Part shown: piece after piece, positions 1 to 8,015 of the stretch
Position numbering within the stretch: position 1 is the first letter of the stretch
Layout: every line of letters starts with the position of its first letter
Assembly (NCBI RefSeq): GCF_001278845.1
Contig: NZ_CP012590.1
Location: forward strand, 2,294,001-2,358,000
Direction of reading: 5' to 3'
Length of the DNA: 64,000 bases
Source of the DNA: Actinomyces sp. oral taxon 414
GTDB lineage: Bacteria; Actinomycetota; Actinomycetes; Actinomycetales; Actinomycetaceae
Made by a program: the position numbers and the translations under genes
The notes under the pieces: generated by a model
What the model saw: the letters and a program-made list of their open reading frames with translations, nothing else
Told to the model about the DNA's origin: nothing
Database searches by the model: none

Positions 1-149
1 TGCTACAAAATAAACGACATGGCAAGCCCTCCCGGCCCACGCCCCGCCCGCGCGGGCCGCCTCCGCGCCGCCCTCCTGTCCGCACACCGTCCGCCCGCAC
101 GCCGCGCCAGCACCGGCGCCGATTCCACAGGATCGGGCATGATGGGCCC

Positions 150-1328
150 ATGCCCGCCCAGACCGCACCGCCCGCAGGCGGGGGCCCGACGGTCCCCGCC
201 TCCCCGTGGGCGGAGCTGAGCGGGACCCAGCGGGCGATCGTCCTCGCCCTGCTGCGCCACGGGCGCCTGTCGCGCCCGCAGATCATGGGCCTGGTGGGCA
301 TCTCTCCGGGGTCGGTCACGCGCCTGACCGCCCCCCTCATCGAGCAGGGCCTGCTGATCACCCGCCCCGAACGGGCCTCGGGCGCGGGCCGGCCCCCCTC
401 CCCCCTGGAGCTGCGGGCCGACGCCGAGACCCTCGTGGGCGCCTCCCTGACGGCGCGCACCCTCACGGTCGTGCTGACGGACCTGCGCCTGGACGTGCTG
501 GAGACGGCGCGCCGCCCGCTGCCGGGCCACGACCCGCGGCGGGTGGCGGATCTGCTGGCCGACGTCGTCGGCGAGCTGCTCGCCCGCCGCCGGGGGGCTG
601 CCACACCGAGCTGCCTGGGCATTAGCCTGGGGGGCACCAGCCGCGACGGGCGCACCGTTGACGAGGCGGTCTTCCTGGGATGGCACGGCGTGCCGCTGGC
701 CGCGACGGCCGAGGCGCGCACCGGCCTGCCGACCCGGGTCGGCAACGACCTGACCGCCCTGACCCAGCACGAGGCGTGGTTCGGGGCGGGCCGGGACCAC
801 GGGCGCTTCTCGCTGGTCACGGTGGGCGCGGGCGTGGGCTACGGGCTGGTCGTCGACGGCGGGGTGATCACCTCGCCCGACGCCGAGCTCGGCCTCCTGG
901 GCGCCGTCCCGGTCCCCGACGGCGCCCGCCCGCCGGTCGCCTCCCCGGCCATGGAGTGCCTGACGGACACCGCCCTGGAGCGGGCCTGGGCGAAGGCGGG
1001 GGGCGAGCCGCTGGGGGCCAGGGCGATTGTGGAGCGGGCGGCCGACGGCGACCGGGCGGCCGTGGCCGTGTGCGCCTCCTTCGCCCGGCGCCTGGGGCGC
1101 CTGATCGGAATGCTCGCCGCCTTCGCTCTGCCGGAGGTCGTGGTCGTGGCCGGCGAGCGCGCGGCGATCGCCTCGCTGTTCGAGGAGCAGGTGATGGTGG
1201 GCATAGCGGCGGTGCGGCGCGCGAGCGCGCGAAGCCCGACGATCGCGGTGCGCGAGCACGAGCGGGCCGACTGGGCGCGGGGCGCGGCCTGCCTGGCCCT
1301 GGAGGCCCGGGTCATGGGCGGGCTGTGA
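150..1328 (+). CDS. ROK-family transcriptional regulator
   Basis: A protein of 392 residues. It begins with a winged-helix DNA-binding region (about residues 25-85; SRPQIMGLVGISPGSVTRL reads as a MarR-like recognition helix) followed by a ROK/actin-like ATPase fold with the sugar-kinase glycine motif VGAGVGYGLVVDGG near residue 226. ROK repressors sense sugars or sugar phosphates. The Cys cluster that binds zinc in many ROK proteins is not visible; that region reads VPDGARPPVASPAMECL. The gene converges on the GH31 gene and overlaps its 3' end by 17 bp. Its place beside a sugar importer and two glycosidases suggests control of carbohydrate genes (inference). No clear ribosome-binding site precedes the chosen ATG. 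Confidence 0.85.
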   Translation: MPAQTAPPAGGGPTVPASPWAELSGTQRAIVLALLRHGRLSRPQIMGLVGISPGSVTRLTAPLIEQGLLITRPERASGAGRPPSPLELRADAETLVGASLTARTLTVVLTDLRLDVLETARRPLPGHDPRRVADLLADVVGELLARRRGAATPSCLGISLGGTSRDGRTVDEAVFLGWHGVPLAATAEARTGLPTRVGNDLTALTQHEAWFGAGRDHGRFSLVTVGAGVGYGLVVDGGVITSPDAELGLLGAVPVPDGARPPVASPAMECLTDTALERAWAKAGGEPLGARAIVERAADGDRAAVAVCASFARRLGRLIGMLAAFALPEVVVVAGERAAIASLFEEQVMVGIAAVRRASARSPTIAVREHERADWARGAACLALEARVMGGL

Positions 1329-3597
1329 CGGGCGCGCCGGTGGGGCTCCCCCCGCCGGGGTCCGGATCGCCGGGTCTCCCGCTGGCGAAGACGGACCCCA
1401 GATCCCCCCACCGCTCCGCCCGGACCAGCACCGGCACCTCGCCGAGGGGGTAGTCCCGCTCGTGGACGGCGCCCCCGTCCACCCGCTCGCCGGTCCACGG
1501 ATCGATCCAGTTCCCGGCGGGCGCGTAGGTCCTCCAGGGGCCGCGCCCCGGCTCGGTCACGGGGTTGACCACGATGTCGTCGCCCAGCAGGTACTCGGTC
1601 TCGTAGTCCCAGATCGCCGGGTCGGAGGTCTCGAAGAACAGGGCCCGCATGAGCGGCTTGCCGCCGCGCAGGGCCCGCGCGGCCTGCTCCACCAGGTAGG
1701 GGCGCAGGCCCTGGCGCACCGCGACGAGCTCTCGCGCGAGATCCACGAGCCGCGGGCAGGACCGGCGCTCGGCGACGTTCCAGGGCGTCCTGTCGCGGCA
1801 CGGGGCGCGGTGCCCGTTGAACTCCGAGTGGTACTGCATCAGGGGCATGAAGACGGACGCGCCCCAGGCCCGCAGGTAGAGCTCGGCCTCGGGCACGTCG
1901 CCGGAGAACCCGGCGATGTCCCACCCCCAGTAGACGACGCCGCAGGCCGAGGCCGTCAGCCCCGCCCGGATCGCGGCCCGGAAGGCCTCCCAGGTCGAGT
2001 CCTCGTCGCCCGCCCAGAAGGCGCCGTGGGCCTGGGAGCCGGTGAATCCGGAGCGGGAGAAGGTGACAGGGGCCCGGCCCTCGCGGCGCAGGAGATCCCC
2101 GTAGGCGCGCGCGTAGGCCACCGGGTAGAGGTTGGCCCCCGCCTCCCCGGCGCTGCCGTCGCCGAAGCGCAGGTCCCGCCCCCAGGCGTGCTCGCCGCCG
2201 TCGGTCTTGAACCCGTCGACGCCCACGTCCGCGACGAGGTAGCGCCGCCAGCTCGTCCACCACCGCGCCCCCTGCGCGGTGGTCAGGTCCGGCATGAGCG
2301 CGCCGGGGAACCACCAGCCGCGGTTGGCGTAGGGGCGCCCGTCCGCCCGGCGGACGACGTGCCCGGACTCCAGCAGGGCGTCGCGCTGGGCGGCGGCCGG
2401 CGCGCCCAGGCCCGGCTCGTCCTTCTGCAGGGGGACCTGCCACAGGATGACGCGCACGCCCCGGTCGTGGAGTTCGGCGACCATTCCGGCGGGATCGGGC
2501 CAGGCGCCGTCGGCCGGGAACTCGAAGTGCTCGTAGGAGTAGGGCCGGGAGGGGTCCCCGCGGTAGCGCGAGTCGCGGAAGATGCAGAACCCCTCCTCGT
2601 CGCTCCACGCCTCGATGACCACCACCGACACGGGGATCCCCTCCCGCTCGTGGCGCTCGACCTGTTCCATGACCCTGTCGCGGGTGTTCCACTCGTTGCC
2701 GGAGGCCCACAGCCCGAAGACCCACTCGGGCAGCTCCTCGCCGCGCCCCGTGCGCGCCGTGTAGGCCGCCAGGACCTCCTGGGGGGAGCCGTCCCACACG
2801 GGCGCCTCCACCTCGGGGCACGGCTCGGCCCGCCCCAGGTCGATCTCGACGATGAGCGCGTCGGGGTCGTCGGAGGCGATGGCCAGGCGGGTGCGGCCCA
2901 CGGCGGCCACGTGGAACCCCCATCCCGCCGCGCCGACGACGTGGGCGAAGGGCACGGGGAAGTAGGTGAAGGGCGTGCGCCACTGCTCCTTGTACTGCTC
3001 GAAGACGCGCAGGTCGACGTCGTGCCCGCGCTGGTCGATCGCGTCGTAGCGCTCCCCGAGCCCGACGACGTGCTCGCCGCGCTCCAGCCGCATGGCGAAG
3101 CGCACGCCGTGGGTGCCGGCCGACGAGGTCAGCCAGGCGATCGAGTCCCCGAGCGCCCGGCGGCACCGCAGCCGCCCCGCCTCCCCCCGGGCGGGGCCGG
3201 GCGTCCACCGCGCCGACTCCACCGGGAACCAGTCGGTGCGCGACTCCCGCCCGGAGGGATCGGTGACGAGGAAGCGGTAGCGCCACGGCCCCTCGGGCGC
3301 CCGGGGGATCGTCGCCGTCCAGCCGGCCGGGCCGACGGCGGCCGCCTGCGCGGAGGCGAGGTGCCCCTCGGCCCCGATGACCGGCCCCGCGGCGTCGGAG
3401 GGCGCCAGGGCGAGGCGCTCGCGCGCGCCGGCGCGCGTCTCGATCTCGACGACGGCCCCGGCCGGCGGGCGCCCCGGGACGATCCCGAGCCTGACGGGCT
3501 CCCCCGCGATCGGCAGCAGGGGGACGCGCTCCTCGTCGCCGTGGTCGTAGGGGTGGCCCCTGCCCTCGGGCACGTGGAGCGGGTCGGGTGCGGTCAT
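1312..3597 (-). CDS. GH31 alpha-glucosidase/alpha-xylosidase family hydrolase
   Basis: A 761-residue glycoside hydrolase family 31 protein. An N-terminal beta-rich region precedes a TIM barrel. The catalytic nucleophile is predicted in DGFKTDGGEHAW (Asp near residue 466), and the acid/base Asp in WAGDEDSTW near residue 529, just after the RSGFTGSQAHG loop typical of the family. There is no signal peptide, so it should act in the cytoplasm on imported oligosaccharides. The KTDGGE form of the nucleophile motif resembles the YicI-type alpha-xylosidase branch, but I cannot fix the substrate. Its ATG overlaps the stop of the LacI gene in an ATGA arrangement, so the two are probably co-transcribed and translationally coupled. 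A GAAGGAG-like ribosome-binding site precedes it. Confidence 0.9.
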   Translation of the reverse strand: MTAPDPLHVPEGRGHPYDHGDEERVPLLPIAGEPVRLGIVPGRPPAGAVVEIETRAGARERLALAPSDAAGPVIGAEGHLASAQAAAVGPAGWTATIPRAPEGPWRYRFLVTDPSGRESRTDWFPVESARWTPGPARGEAGRLRCRRALGDSIAWLTSSAGTHGVRFAMRLERGEHVVGLGERYDAIDQRGHDVDLRVFEQYKEQWRTPFTYFPVPFAHVVGAAGWGFHVAAVGRTRLAIASDDPDALIVEIDLGRAEPCPEVEAPVWDGSPQEVLAAYTARTGRGEELPEWVFGLWASGNEWNTRDRVMEQVERHEREGIPVSVVVIEAWSDEEGFCIFRDSRYRGDPSRPYSYEHFEFPADGAWPDPAGMVAELHDRGVRVILWQVPLQKDEPGLGAPAAAQRDALLESGHVVRRADGRPYANRGWWFPGALMPDLTTAQGARWWTSWRRYLVADVGVDGFKTDGGEHAWGRDLRFGDGSAGEAGANLYPVAYARAYGDLLRREGRAPVTFSRSGFTGSQAHGAFWAGDEDSTWEAFRAAIRAGLTASACGVVYWGWDIAGFSGDVPEAELYLRAWGASVFMPLMQYHSEFNGHRAPCRDRTPWNVAERRSCPRLVDLARELVAVRQGLRPYLVEQAARALRGGKPLMRALFFETSDPAIWDYETEYLLGDDIVVNPVTEPGRGPWRTYAPAGNWIDPWTGERVDGGAVHERDYPLGEVPVLVRAERWGDLGSVFASGRPGDPDPGGGSPTGAPVTARP

Positions 3598-4637
3598 GGC
3601 GCTGCTCCTTCACGGGTCGTCGCGGGGGCGGGTGGGGCCCCGAGGGTCTCGCCGGGGATCCAGGTCACGGGCAGGATCGTCCCGCGGGGGGCCGGCTCGT
3701 CCGCCGCAATGGCCCCGACGAGGTAGTCCACGGCCGTCGTGGCCTTGTCCCTCACCGACTGGCGCACGGTCGTCAGCCGCGGGACGGCGAACTCGGACAT
3801 CTCCAGGCCGTCGAAGCCGACGACGGACACGTCCCCGGGGACGTCGAGGCCGCACTGCCTCAGCCCGGCGACGATCCCCAGCGCCAGGATGTCGCCGGAG
3901 GCGAAGACGGCGGTGATCTCCCTGCGCCCCTCCGCCAGGCGGTGGGCGAGGGCCTGCCCCTGCCCGAAGTCGACCTCCGCGAGGAAAACGTTGCGCCGCT
4001 CGAGGGTCGCACCGTGCGCGGCGAGCCCCTGCCTGAGGCCGTCGAGTCTGGCGCGCACCACTCCCGGCCTGGCGGTGGAGGGACCGGCGAAGACGATGTT
4101 CCGATGCCCGGCCGAGGCCAGTTTCTCGCCGGCGATCCGCGCGCCGCCGACGTCGTCGATATTGACGTGGGAGACCTCGCCCAGGTCCTCGTACGCGTCG
4201 ACGAACACCGACGGCGCGGCGACGCGGCGCGCGAAGTCGCGGGGGGCCATGGCTGTGGTCGCCATGACGACCGCCCCGGACACGTTCCAGGAGCGCAGCT
4301 GGGAGACCGTCTCCGCCACCCGCGTGGCGCCGCACAGCATGAGCGCGAAGCCGGCGCCGCGGGCCCGCTCCTCGCAGGCGCCCACGAAGAGCGACTCGTA
4401 GGGCGAGTCCAAGGCCGCGCGGCCCGGGACGGCGCCGTAGACCAGGGCGATGATCCGCGAGGAGCAGGACGCCAGGGAGCGGGCCGAGGCGTTGGGGACG
4501 TAGCCGATCTCCTCGACGGCGGCCCGCACCTTCTCGACGGTCGCCGCGGAGACCCTGCCCTCCCTCCCGTTGATGACGTTGGACACGGTCATGGCGCTGA
4601 CCCCGGCGAGCCGGGCGACGTCCCGAAGCGTGGCCAT
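3594..4637 (-). CDS. LacI-family transcriptional repressor
   Basis: A 347-residue LacI/GalR regulator. The N-terminal helix-turn-helix reads MATLRDVARLAGVSAMTVSN, followed by the hinge and a periplasmic-binding-protein-like sugar-sensing domain. I place the start at 4637 rather than the upstream GTG/ATG at 4673, because a GGGAGGAA ribosome-binding site lies six bases before it and LacI proteins normally begin at this point. The gene is divergent from the sugar importer. A large interrupted dyad between the two is the likely operator (4685-4719). It overlaps the downstream GH31 gene by four bases. The likely role is repression of the importer and both glycosidases until the cognate sugar binds. 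Confidence 0.92.
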   Translation of the reverse strand: MATLRDVARLAGVSAMTVSNVINGREGRVSAATVEKVRAAVEEIGYVPNASARSLASCSSRIIALVYGAVPGRAALDSPYESLFVGACEERARGAGFALMLCGATRVAETVSQLRSWNVSGAVVMATTAMAPRDFARRVAAPSVFVDAYEDLGEVSHVNIDDVGGARIAGEKLASAGHRNIVFAGPSTARPGVVRARLDGLRQGLAAHGATLERRNVFLAEVDFGQGQALAHRLAEGRREITAVFASGDILALGIVAGLRQCGLDVPGDVSVVGFDGLEMSEFAVPRLTTVRQSVRDKATTAVDYLVGAIAADEPAPRGTILPVTWIPGETLGAPPAPATTREGAAP

Positions 4638-4665
4638 GTCGTTCCTCCCGGGTCCGGCTGCGGTG

Positions 4666-4695
4666 TTGACCATCTTACAGACAGAGGTGTACCGT
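4666..4695 (+). promoter_or_regulatory. Candidate promoter of the sugar-importer operon
   Basis: TTGACC (4666-4671) and TACCGT (4690-4695) are separated by 18 bases. They lie upstream of the solute-binding protein gene and overlap the left arm of the LacI-type dyad. The position fits repression by steric block. The -10 match is moderate, and no transcript data support it. Confidence 0.4.
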
Positions 4696-4719
4696 TAAAC
4701 CAGGTTTAGCGCAACACCT
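4685..4719. promoter_or_regulatory. Probable LacI-family operator (35-bp interrupted dyad)
   Basis: The centre is a perfect palindrome, TAAACC-A-GGTTTA (4696-4708). Symmetry extends outward: AGGTGT at 4685-4690 pairs with ACACCT at 4714-4719, so 14 of 17 mirrored positions around base 4702 are complementary. It sits between the divergent LacI regulator and the importer. LacI proteins bind such dyads as dimers; the outer arms may be a second contact or a second site. Confidence 0.65.
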
Positions 4720-4760
4720 TGTGCTGGACCGGAACCTCCGCCTCAGACACAGGAGTCCCC

Positions 4761-6152
4761 ATGGCACCCGCCCCGCACCCCTCCCGCCGCTCGTTCCTCC
4801 TCGGCGCCGCGTCCTTCGCCGCCCTGATCCCGCTCGCCTCCTGCTCGGGCGGCTCGGGCGGCCCCACCAAGGACACGACGGCGGACAAGGGCCTGCCCGT
4901 CCAGGGGACCACCCTGACCTACGACCCCAACACCCTGGTCAACAACGGCGAGCCCATCACCCTGGAGTGGTGGCTGTGGGACGGCGAGGAGCAGTTCACC
5001 GCCTTCGCCGACGCCTACCGGAAGATCCACCCCAACGTCGAGATCAAGGTCGTCAACCAGCCCTGGGACGACTACTGGACCAAGCTGCCCCTCGCCCTCC
5101 AGGGGGACAAGGGCCCCGCGATCTTCAACATCCACAACTCCCACCACGAGAACATCCTGCCGTACTGCGCCGCCTACGACATCGACCTGGACGCGGCCTG
5201 CACGGACTTCGTCGGCGTGAACGGGCACGTCATCGACGGCCGGGTGTACTACCTGGACTACGGCCTCATGACGGGGCTCATCTACTACAACAAGGCCATG
5301 TGGTCCGCCGCGGGGCTGACGGAGGCGGACATCCCCAAGACCTGGGAGGAGTTCCGCGCGGTGGCCAAGAAGCTGACCATCGGCGAGGGCGGCTCGCTGA
5401 GCCAGGCCGGCTTCAACTTCAACACCTCCGCCTACGTGCTCCTGCTCGGCAAGCACTACCAGTCGGGCACCAACCTGTTCGACAAGGAGGGCAAGAAGGT
5501 CCAGCTCGACACCGACGTCGTCAAGGCCGACCTCGCCTTCCTCACCGACCTGTACGGCGTCGACAAAGTCGGCTCGCCCGACTTCGGCAGCGACTCCGAC
5601 GAGGCCTTCGGCCAGGGGCTGTCCGCCATGACCTACAACTGGGGCCACTACTACGGCACCCTGAAGGACAAGTACCCCTCCATCGACTTCGGCACCTTCC
5701 AGACGCCGGTCGGCGCCGCGGGCGCCGCGCCCTACGCCTACGACCGCTGCAACGGCGAGTCCACCCCGGGCATCAACAAGAACGCCCCGGCCGGAGCCCA
5801 GGAGGCCGCCCAGGACTTCCTGAAGTTCTTCCTCACCAGCGACGAGCTGCTCAAGAACCTGTGCCTGCGCTACAGCCTGTTCCCCGCGTCGGCCTCCCTG
5901 GCGGACAACGACGAGATCGCCGCCCACCCCGTCATGAAGGCGCTGGGCTCGATCGACCGCTACATCTGGCCGGGCCCCATGCCCGCCACCGTGGAGGACA
6001 ACGCGAAGACCGCCGTCGCCGACGTCCTGTACAACGGCGCCGCGGCGCCCACGGCGCTCTCCGCGGCGCAGTCCGCGATCGACGCCGACCTGGCCAAGAC
6101 CTCCTTCGTGTCGGTGGAGGGCGACTACGCCCACGCCGACGAGGCCAAGTAG
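4761..6152 (+). CDS. Sugar ABC transporter substrate-binding lipoprotein
   Basis: A 463-residue extracellular solute-binding protein of family 1. The start at 4761 is set by an AGGAGT ribosome-binding site five bases upstream; the longer GTG-started reading is unlikely. The N terminus has a twin-arginine-type signal (SRRSFLLG) and a lipobox LASC with the lipidated Cys at residue 28, so it should be a Tat-exported lipoprotein on the outer face of the membrane. The body carries features common in oligosaccharide-binding proteins, such as WWLWDGEEQFTAFADAYRK and a TWEEFRAVAKKLT segment. The two permease genes follow directly. The ligand is probably an alpha-linked oligosaccharide, judged from the two neighbouring GH31 enzymes. 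Confidence 0.9.
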   Translation: MAPAPHPSRRSFLLGAASFAALIPLASCSGGSGGPTKDTTADKGLPVQGTTLTYDPNTLVNNGEPITLEWWLWDGEEQFTAFADAYRKIHPNVEIKVVNQPWDDYWTKLPLALQGDKGPAIFNIHNSHHENILPYCAAYDIDLDAACTDFVGVNGHVIDGRVYYLDYGLMTGLIYYNKAMWSAAGLTEADIPKTWEEFRAVAKKLTIGEGGSLSQAGFNFNTSAYVLLLGKHYQSGTNLFDKEGKKVQLDTDVVKADLAFLTDLYGVDKVGSPDFGSDSDEAFGQGLSAMTYNWGHYYGTLKDKYPSIDFGTFQTPVGAAGAAPYAYDRCNGESTPGINKNAPAGAQEAAQDFLKFFLTSDELLKNLCLRYSLFPASASLADNDEIAAHPVMKALGSIDRYIWPGPMPATVEDNAKTAVADVLYNGAAAPTALSAAQSAIDADLAKTSFVSVEGDYAHADEAK

Positions 6153-6231
6153 AGCGGCCGAGCCGAGCAGAAGCAGCCGAGTAGAACAGGAGTCCGGCGG
6201 TGGGCGGCCCCGACCGCCCACCGCCCCGATC

Positions 6232-7194
6232 ATGAGCACCACCACCATCCCCACCGGGGGCGGAGACCCCGCCACCAGACCCAGAACCCCCGCCGCGGGC
6301 GGAGCCCCCGCCGCCGGCCGCAGGCGCGCGTACGCCGGCGAGCGATCGCTGCGCAACGGCGTCGTGGCGCTGATCGTCATCTTCAACGCCGTCCTGCTCG
6401 TCTACCCGATCGTCCAGGCCCTCCTGGGCTCCTTCCACCAGTGGAACCCCCTCAACGGCACCTACCGGTGGGTCGGCCTGGAGAACTACTCCGACCTCGC
6501 GGCGGACCCGACGTTCTGGACGTCCCTGGTCAACACGGCCTACTTCTCGGTCGTCGTCATCGCGCTGCGGGTCGTCCTCGGCCTGGCGCTGGCCTACGCG
6601 ATCTGGTCCCGGGTCACGCGGCACAAGACCTTCTTCCGCGCCGTCTTCTACATGCCGACCGTCACCCCCATGGTGGCCATCGCCTACGTGTGGAAGCTCA
6701 TGTACAACCCGCAGATCGGCGTCTTCCACAGCCTCCTGGGGATCGACCTCAACTGGCTGCACAACTCCCGCTGGGCCCTGCCCGCCGTCATGGCCATGAC
6801 CGTCTGGAAGGACTTCGGCTACGCCGTCATCCTCTTCCTGTCGGCCCTGCACTCCCTGCCCGAGGACGCCCTGGAGGCGGCGAGCGTGGACGGGGCGTCG
6901 GCGTGGCAGAGGTTCCGCTACGTCATCAACCCGCTGCTGCGGCCCATGACGGTCTTCGTCGTCATCACCTCCCTCATCAGCTACGTGCAGGCCTACGTCC
7001 AGATCCTCATTATGACCGAGGGCGGGCCCGGCAAGTCCACCTACCTCATCTCCTACATCATCTTCGACGAGGCCTTCCAGAAGTACGACTTCGGCTACGC
7101 CTCGGCGATCGCCTTCGTGCTCCTGGTCATCACCGCGGCCCTCACCGCGCTGTCCTTCTCCGTGTCCTACCGCCGCAGCGGGGGTGCACGATGA
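6232..7194 (+). CDS. Sugar ABC transporter permease (MalF-type)
   Basis: A 320-residue membrane protein with about six transmembrane segments and the EAA loop typical of binding-protein-dependent permeases (ALEAASVDGASAWQRFRYVINPLL, around residues 215-240). It has a short cytoplasmic Pro/Ala-rich N terminus of about 40 residues. It pairs with the next gene, which it overlaps by four bases (ATGA), to form the membrane channel. No ATPase gene lies nearby; in actinobacteria a shared MsiK/MalK-type ATPase encoded elsewhere often serves such importers (known in Streptomyces, inferred here). Confidence 0.92.
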   Translation: MSTTTIPTGGGDPATRPRTPAAGGAPAAGRRRAYAGERSLRNGVVALIVIFNAVLLVYPIVQALLGSFHQWNPLNGTYRWVGLENYSDLAADPTFWTSLVNTAYFSVVVIALRVVLGLALAYAIWSRVTRHKTFFRAVFYMPTVTPMVAIAYVWKLMYNPQIGVFHSLLGIDLNWLHNSRWALPAVMAMTVWKDFGYAVILFLSALHSLPEDALEAASVDGASAWQRFRYVINPLLRPMTVFVVITSLISYVQAYVQILIMTEGGPGKSTYLISYIIFDEAFQKYDFGYASAIAFVLLVITAALTALSFSVSYRRSGGAR

Positions 7195-8012
7195 GCCGGC
7201 GCATTCAGACCATCGTCCTGGAGGGCGTCCTGGCGGTGCTGGGGATCACCACGGTGTTCCCCTTCGTGTGGATGCTCTTCTCGGCCTTCAAGCCCAACCG
7301 GGAGATCGTCAGCCTCCGCCAGTCCCTCCTCCCGCAGGAGTGGACCCTGGAGAACTTCACCGGATTGCAGGACAAGTTCGACTTCCTCCGCTTCTTCCTC
7401 AACAGCCTCGGGGTCGCCCTGGTCATCACCGCGGTGACCATCTACACCAGCTGCCTGTGCGGCTACGTCCTGGCCAAGTACCGCTTCCGGGGGCGCAACG
7501 CCATCTTCGGCTTCATCCTGGGCACCATGATGATCCCCTGGGCCGTGACCATCATCCCGCGCTACAGCATGTTCGCGTCCTGGGGGCTGCGCGACCACTA
7601 CATCGCGCTGATCCTGCCCGCCGCCCTGTCCGGGTTCGGCATCTTCATGTTCCGCCAGTCGATGAGCGACATCCCCGACGCCATCCTCGAGGCGGCCCGC
7701 ATCGACGGCGCCGGCGAGATCTACATCTTCCACCGCATCGTGCTGCCCATGAGCCGCAACCCCATCTCGGCCCTGGCCATCTTCCAGTTCCTGTGGTCCT
7801 GGGAGGACTACCTGTGGCCCTACCTCATGATGGACAGCGAGGACAAGCAGGTCCTGGCCGTGGGGCTGACCACCTTCAACGGCCGCTACGGGACCGACTA
7901 CGGTGGTCTTTTCGCCGCCACGACGATCTCCGTCATCCCGGTCCTCGTCGTCTACCTCATCTTCCAGAAGCGCTTCATCGCAGGCGCCGCCGCCGCCGCA
8001 GTCAAGGGCTGA
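7191..8012 (+). CDS. Sugar ABC transporter permease (MalG-type)
   Basis: A 273-residue permease with about six transmembrane segments and the EAA loop AILEAARIDGAGEIYIFHRI near residues 165-185, which contacts the transport ATPase. The start ATG overlaps the stop of the MalF-type gene and the second GH31 gene begins three bases after its stop, so binding protein, both permeases and the glycosidase form one tight operon. It should supply half of the inner-membrane channel for sugar import. Confidence 0.92.
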   Translation: MSRRIQTIVLEGVLAVLGITTVFPFVWMLFSAFKPNREIVSLRQSLLPQEWTLENFTGLQDKFDFLRFFLNSLGVALVITAVTIYTSCLCGYVLAKYRFRGRNAIFGFILGTMMIPWAVTIIPRYSMFASWGLRDHYIALILPAALSGFGIFMFRQSMSDIPDAILEAARIDGAGEIYIFHRIVLPMSRNPISALAIFQFLWSWEDYLWPYLMMDSEDKQVLAVGLTTFNGRYGTDYGGLFAATTISVIPVLVVYLIFQKRFIAGAAAAAVKG

Positions 8013-8015
8013 TCC

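Noticed and set aside
19..219. 66-residue ORF at the left edge
   Set aside because: Arg/Pro-rich frame overlapping the start of the ROK gene; no supporting feature.
839..3613. 924-residue minus-strand frame across the ROK and GH31 genes
   Set aside because: It overlaps two well-supported genes, is Arg/Gly/Pro-rich and shows no motif; it is a high-GC shadow frame.
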